Part shown: positions 59,854 to 64,000 of the stretch, piece by piece | Layout of the letters: each line of letters starts with the position of its first letter | Numbering within the stretch: the stretch's first letter is position 1 | Assembly: GCA_016210005.1 (NCBI GenBank) | Contig: JACQVA010000069.1 | Coordinates: 1-64,000 of the forward strand | From: Deltaproteobacteria bacterium | GTDB lineage: Bacteria; Desulfobacterota; Binatia; HRBIN30; JACQVA1 | Direction of reading: 5' to 3' | DNA: 64,000 nucleotides | Position numbers and translations under genes: made by a program | The notes under the pieces: model-generated | The model's input: only the letters and a program-made list of their open reading frames with translations | What the model was told of the DNA's origin: nothing | Databases searched by the model: none

Positions 59854-62160
59854 ATGGAACGTTACGTTCGATTGGTTGTGCGCTACCGCGTCGCGGTGGT
59901 GATCGCGGTGCTGATCGTCACGGCTGCGCTCGCGACGCAGGCCCGTCACGTGCATTTGGAAATCCGCCGGCGCGCGCTCGAGCCACAGCAGCATCCGTAC
60001 GTGCAGATTCACAATCGCATCACCGAGCTGTTCGGCGGTGGGACGATTGCCATCGCCGGGGTCATCGCGAATCAGGGCGACATCTATACGCCGGAGGTGC
60101 TGGGCAAGATCTATCGGATCACACAGGGCCTGCGTGAGGCACCCGGCATCATCGAGGCCAACTTGTTCAGCATTGCCGCGCCGAACGTCAAGGCGGTGGT
60201 CACGGGCCCGGATGGCACGATGGAGGTCCACCCGCTCATGGAGGCGCCTCCCACCACACCCGAGCAGATTCGCGCGCTGCGGGACACGGTCCGACAAGAC
60301 AAGCTGTTCCGAGGCAACCTGGTATCCGCCGATGAGACCGCCACGGTTATCGTGGCGGATTTCGACGACACGCGGGCGAACGACGTCGCCATCATGCAGA
60401 GTTTCGAGAAAGTGTTCGCACCGGAGCGCGACGCGAGCGTGACGATTGCGTTGGCTGGGGTACCCATCTTGCGCGCGTGGTTGCGCCACTACACCGGACT
60501 GATCGGCGTGCTGTTCCCGCTCGCCGTGGTGGTGATCGGCCTCGTGCATTACGACGCGTTCCGCACTGCCCAGGCGGTCTTCCTTCCGCTGGCCACGGCC
60601 CTGCTGAGCGTCATCTGGGCGCTGGGGATCATGGGCTTGGTGGGGCGCCCGATGGACACCTGGAGCGCGATGACCCCGGTCGTCATCCTGGCGGTGGGTG
60701 CGGGCCACGCCGTGCAAATCCTCAAGCGGTACTACGAAGAATACGCGCTGGTGGGCGAGAGCCAACAGGCGGTGATTCGCGCGGTGACAGCCGTGGGGCC
60801 GGTGATGCTGACCGCGGGCCTGATTGCTGCCGCAGGGTTCGGCTCCCTCACCACCTTCGGGATTGCCAGCGTGCGCGCGTTCGGCCTGCTGCTGGCCTCG
60901 GGGATCTTGAGCGCGCTGGTGATCGAACTGACCTTTACGCCCGCGTGTCGCTGCCTCTTGCCGCCGCCACGAAAGCGCGAGCTGCGGCGTGAAGAGGAAT
61001 CGCGCTGGCTCGATCGGATGCTGGAGGGTCTCGCAGCCGTTGTCACCCACCGGCCGCGGGTTGTCTTGGCCTGTGCCCTGCTCACGGCCGTGCTCGCGCT
61101 CGCCGGCGCCTCGGCCGTTCAGGTGGATAACAGCCTGCGGTTCTGGTTCGCGCCCTCGACGCAGGTGCGGAAGGACGACGCCTTGTTGAACGAGAAGCTC
61201 GCCGGCACCTCCACGCTGCGCCTCCTCGTCGATGGCGACCGAGACAACGTCTTGCAGGAGCCGCGCGTGCTGGAAGCGATCAGCGATCTGGAGCGCTTTA
61301 TGGAGACGGATGACCGCATCGGCGGCGTGACCTCGATCGCCGATCACCTCAAGCGGATGCACCAGGCGATGAACGGTGGCGATCCTGCCTTCTACGCCAT
61401 ACCGGACAACGCGCGCCTGATCGCGCAGTACCTTCTGTTGTACGACATGGCCGCCGGTCCAGAGGGCTTGAGCGCGTTTGTCGATGGCACGTATCGGCGG
61501 GCCGTCATCCGCGCGCTGAGCAAGACCGACGAGGCGGCATTCTCGCGCGGCATTCTCAAGCGCTTGCAGGACTTTGCGGCCGAACGATTCCGCGGTTTAC
61601 CGGTGCAGGTCGACATCGCCGGGGGCGCGCTCGGGGTGCTAACAGCGATGAACGAGGTGGTCGTGCGGGAGAAGATCGTCAACGTGTTGCAGATCGCGGC
61701 GATCATCTTCGTGCTATCCGCCGTCGTCCTGCGCTCGCTGGTCGGCGCGGTCTTTGTCCTGACTCCGCTCGCCATGGCGGTCGGCATCACCCTCGGCCTC
61801 ATGGGGTGGACCCACACCTGGCTCGACATGAGCACGGCGGCGATCACGGCCATGGGCGTCAGCATCGGCGCGGACTTCGCCATCTACCTGATCTTCCGGA
61901 TTCGCGAGGAGTTCGTGCGAACGGCGTCCTTGGAGGAGGCGATTCGCGGCAGCCTGCGGACATCGGGGAAGGCGATCTTCTTCGTGTCCTCGGCCGTGGC
62001 GCTGGGTTATATGGTGTTGCCGCTCTCCGGCTTCAGCATCTGGATTCGCCTCGGCGTGCTGACGGCCATCATCATTTCAGCGAGCGCACTGGCAACCTTC
62101 ACGGTGATACCGGCGCTCGCCCTGGTCACAAACCCACGGTTCCTGCGTCATAGACCGTGA
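59854..62160 (+). CDS. RND/MMPL-family exporter
   Basis: A 768-residue inner-membrane transporter with duplicated halves: helix 1 (13-30), a large periplasmic domain to about 210, five or more helices to about 370, a cytoplasmic loop, a helix at about 395-415, a second periplasmic domain and a second helix bundle to the end. The MMPL arrangement and GVSIGADFAIYLIFRIREEF in the second half fit proton-driven lipid or hydrophobic-compound exporters (HpnN/MmpL-like). The cargo is unknown. The ATG at 59854 follows GAGGTTGCGATACGCAG. No RND adaptor or outer-membrane channel gene is adjacent. Confidence 0.85.
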   Translation: MERYVRLVVRYRVAVVIAVLIVTAALATQARHVHLEIRRRALEPQQHPYVQIHNRITELFGGGTIAIAGVIANQGDIYTPEVLGKIYRITQGLREAPGIIEANLFSIAAPNVKAVVTGPDGTMEVHPLMEAPPTTPEQIRALRDTVRQDKLFRGNLVSADETATVIVADFDDTRANDVAIMQSFEKVFAPERDASVTIALAGVPILRAWLRHYTGLIGVLFPLAVVVIGLVHYDAFRTAQAVFLPLATALLSVIWALGIMGLVGRPMDTWSAMTPVVILAVGAGHAVQILKRYYEEYALVGESQQAVIRAVTAVGPVMLTAGLIAAAGFGSLTTFGIASVRAFGLLLASGILSALVIELTFTPACRCLLPPPRKRELRREEESRWLDRMLEGLAAVVTHRPRVVLACALLTAVLALAGASAVQVDNSLRFWFAPSTQVRKDDALLNEKLAGTSTLRLLVDGDRDNVLQEPRVLEAISDLERFMETDDRIGGVTSIADHLKRMHQAMNGGDPAFYAIPDNARLIAQYLLLYDMAAGPEGLSAFVDGTYRRAVIRALSKTDEAAFSRGILKRLQDFAAERFRGLPVQVDIAGGALGVLTAMNEVVVREKIVNVLQIAAIIFVLSAVVLRSLVGAVFVLTPLAMAVGITLGLMGWTHTWLDMSTAAITAMGVSIGADFAIYLIFRIREEFVRTASLEEAIRGSLRTSGKAIFFVSSAVALGYMVLPLSGFSIWIRLGVLTAIIISASALATFTVIPALALVTNPRFLRHRP

Positions 62161-62182
62161 CCGATCGCGACAGACGCCCCGC

Positions 62183-62380
62183 TTACCCGAGCGGCCGGTA
62201 CTTGTTGCCACCGAGGCTGAACACGACCCGGCCATCCCGCAAGATGCTGGCGCTGCGGAAATCGCCCTTCACGTCCGCCGGCGTGCTCCAATCGGCTCCG
62301 AGCGTGTGCCAGTACCACGCAAAAATCGGCGGCTTGGCATCCTCGTACCCTTTCTGTGGCACGCTATAGGCGCGCGGCAT
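62183..62380 (-). pseudogene. Truncated HigB/RelE-type toxin remnant
   Basis: A 65-residue frame (PPIFAWYWHTLGADWSTPADVK followed by SASILRDGRVVFSLGGNKYRPLG) matches the core of HigB mRNA interferases, in which the phrase normally reads ...GRVVFNIGGNKYRLVV and then continues for about 25 residues. Here a stop comes right after GGNKYRPLG and no continuation is found in other frames. No higA antitoxin gene is adjacent. I call it a degraded remnant. Confidence 0.6.
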
Positions 62381-62473
62381 AGACGTATCGAAAATTACTA
62401 TTGGACAGGAATACCTCGTTGAACATAGGGTCGTCGAGGAGATGGCCATCGACTCTCACAGAGGAGGAAAGCA

Positions 62474-63205
62474 ATGACGCAGCCTATCAGCGTGCCGTGG
62501 TCCGCGCCCGCGTTTACGCCCCCGCCACATCATTGGCCGGGCGTGCGGGTCATGGTGTTCCCGTTCGAGCCCAAGCCCGGCGCCGTCGAACGCATCCTGC
62601 CGCCGGGAATGGAGCCGGGCACGGGCCCCGCCCTGATCACCATGCTCAGCTATCCGCAGACGCCGATCATCCACCCGTTCAAGGAACTGGTAGTGATGGT
62701 ACCGGTGCGGGTGGGCGAGGTCGAGGGCAACTACGTGCCTTACATCTACGTCACCACCGACGAGGCCCTGATTCCGGGTCGCGAGATCGCCGGCTTTCCC
62801 AAGAAGATCGCCGACGTCGTCTGGGAACGCGACGGCAATCATTTCCACGGCTCAGCCACGCGCTGGGGCAAGCGTATATTGTCACTCGAAGGCAGCATCG
62901 CCGGGCCGATGCCGGCCGAGATTGCCGCCGCTCAGGCCGAGGGCGCGCGGCGCCCCGCGATCAACTACAAGTTGATCCCAGGACCGGCCGGCGAAATCGA
63001 GATCGAGGAGATCACCGCGGTGCAGCTCGAACTCAAACAGCACTCGGTGGAAATGGGCCAAGGCAGGGTGCGCTGCGAGTTCTCCGAGCTCGACCCGCTG
63101 GCCGAGCTGGTGCCCGACGGCGACGGGCCGCTGCTGGCAATCCTCTCGGACAACACCATTCCGGCCGGCCGGGTGTTACGGCGCATCGACCGCCGCGGCC
63201 GCTGA
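62474..63205 (+). CDS. Acetoacetate decarboxylase-family protein
   Basis: A 243-residue ADC-family protein (PF06314). The Schiff-base Lys lies in GREIAGFPKKIADV, the conserved REIxGFPKK block. VPYIYVTTDEAL and the C-terminal IPAGRVLRRIDR also fit. It may decarboxylate acetoacetate or act on another beta-keto acid; many family members are functionally divergent. The ATG has GAGGAAAG 5 bases upstream. It is followed after 54 bases by an acyl-CoA dehydrogenase gene on the same strand, suggesting a fatty-acid or alkanoate degradation operon. Confidence 0.88.
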   Translation: MTQPISVPWSAPAFTPPPHHWPGVRVMVFPFEPKPGAVERILPPGMEPGTGPALITMLSYPQTPIIHPFKELVVMVPVRVGEVEGNYVPYIYVTTDEALIPGREIAGFPKKIADVVWERDGNHFHGSATRWGKRILSLEGSIAGPMPAEIAAAQAEGARRPAINYKLIPGPAGEIEIEEITAVQLELKQHSVEMGQGRVRCEFSELDPLAELVPDGDGPLLAILSDNTIPAGRVLRRIDRRGR

Positions 63206-63259
63206 GCCGAGCCGCAGTCGCTTTCATCACTGATAGTGTTTGAGAACCAGGATATACCG

Positions 63260-64000
63260 ATGATCGACCTCACCCCCGAGCAACACGAAATCCAGCAGTG
63301 GGCGCGCGAGTTCGCCCGGCGCCACATCGTCCCGCGCGCGCTGGCGCTCGATCAGCAGCCCGAGAGCCCGCTGCGCGAGGAATTGCTGCGGGCCGCGGCC
63401 CAGAACGGCCTGCTCGGCGCCTCGCTGCCGGAATTTCTCGGCGGCATGGGACACGACCCGCTGACCTCGGCGCTGGTCACCGAAGAGATCGCCGCGGCCT
63501 GCTCCGGTTGCGCCGTGCTCTTCGGTGCCACAATGTTGGGTCTCACCCCGATCCTGCTCTCGGGCGATATCGACGCGATCATGCGCTTCGTGCCGCCGCT
63601 GGTGGCGTCGTGGGCCACCGATCAACCGCAGCTGGCAGCGCTGGCCGCCACCGAGCCGGACGCCGGCTCCGATTTCATCAACGGCAACCCCGCCGGCCGG
63701 ATCCGCACGCGGGTAGAAAAGAAAGCGGGCGGCTACCTGATCAACGGCCGCAAGGTCTTCATTTCCAACGGCTCGATCGCCAGCCTCATCACCGTGTTCG
63801 CCTCGCATGATCCCAGCCGGCCGCTGCGCGAGCACATGAGCTGCTTCGCCGTACCCGCCGGCACACCCGGCTTCTCGGTCGGCCAGATCTTTCACAAGAT
63901 GGGCCAGCGCGCCGCGCCGGCGGCCGAGCTGGTTTTCGACGATGTCTGGGTGCCCGAGAATCACCGCATCGGTGCCGAGGGCGGCGGCTGGGCGTTGAAC
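63260..64000 (+). CDS. Acyl-CoA dehydrogenase (5' part; runs off the window)
   Basis: The first 247 codons of an acyl-CoA dehydrogenase. It opens with MIDLTPEQHEIQQWAREFARRHI, the all-alpha N-terminal domain. LAATEPDAGSDF is the FAD/substrate motif, GGYLINGRKVFISNGSIA and FDDVWVPENHRIG follow as in family members. The frame is open to the last base of the window. It oxidises acyl-CoA to enoyl-CoA, transferring electrons to ETF. The catalytic Glu of the C-terminal domain lies outside the window, so the chain-length class is not known. Confidence 0.9.
   Translation, partial: MIDLTPEQHEIQQWAREFARRHIVPRALALDQQPESPLREELLRAAAQNGLLGASLPEFLGGMGHDPLTSALVTEEIAAACSGCAVLFGATMLGLTPILLSGDIDAIMRFVPPLVASWATDQPQLAALAATEPDAGSDFINGNPAGRIRTRVEKKAGGYLINGRKVFISNGSIASLITVFASHDPSRPLREHMSCFAVPAGTPGFSVGQIFHKMGQRAAPAAELVFDDVWVPENHRIGAEGGGWALN

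Overview
The window is a GC-rich, gene-dense segment of a Gram-negative bacterial chromosome. LptD shows that it has an LPS outer membrane. The rplU-rpmA-obgE-proB order, the many c-type cytochromes, a NirJ/AhbD-like radical SAM enzyme, a MMPL exporter and an acetoacetate decarboxylase / acyl-CoA dehydrogenase pair fit the old 'Deltaproteobacteria' (Desulfobacterota, Binatota or a similar uncultured lineage). That placement is inference from gene content; no rRNA or tRNA gene was seen.

Layout. 0-3.3 kb (+): a decayed Rhs-like fragment, then rplU, rpmA, obgE, proB. 3.3-13.7 kb (-): VOC protein, flavin-binding-like protein, radical SAM/SPASM protein, acyltransferase, epimerase, zinc aminopeptidase lipoprotein, a heterodimeric ABC exporter and an FG-GAP lipoprotein. 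14.1-16.6 kb (+): two tandem paralogous secreted proteins of unknown function, closed by a strong bidirectional terminator. 16.7-29.4 kb (-): argS, a SPOR-domain protein, the complete trpEGDCFBA set, folC and lptD, apparently co-directional from one promoter upstream of argS. 29.8-30.8 kb (+): two small membrane proteins, one like a detached sensor domain.

30.9-58.2 kb (-, except one small + gene) is the accessory heart of the window. It holds two consecutive clusters of exported redox and beta-propeller proteins. Cluster A (30.9-43.1 kb) encodes a porin-like barrel, three CRTAC1-type (FG-GAP plus ASPIC/UnbV) proteins, one of them with TPRs and a long unexplained C-terminal domain, a di-heme-b/penta-heme-c membrane cytochrome fusion and a carbon-nitrogen hydrolase. 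Cluster B (43.8-58.2 kb) is eight tightly packed genes: a CRTAC1 lipoprotein, a mono-heme PD40-type protein, a tri-heme YVTN/peroxidase-like protein, a fusion of a Reg_prop-like propeller to an ABC-type substrate-binding domain, a second substrate-binding protein, a three-domain Rid/chorismatase-like protein, a deca-heme (perhaps 11-heme) lipoprotein with a Thr/Pro-rich stalk and an LVIVD-like propeller, and a polytopic GT-C-like membrane protein. Together they read as an uncharacterised cell-surface electron-transfer and ligand-sensing or uptake machinery. The substrate and electron acceptor cannot be told from sequence.

58.3-64 kb: an SMR transporter and a SAM methyltransferase (-), then (+) a MMPL exporter, a truncated HigB-like toxin remnant (on -), an acetoacetate decarboxylase and the start of an acyl-CoA dehydrogenase that runs off the window. 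Palindromic GC-rich repeats, partly in facing pairs, sit in the gaps of cluster A.
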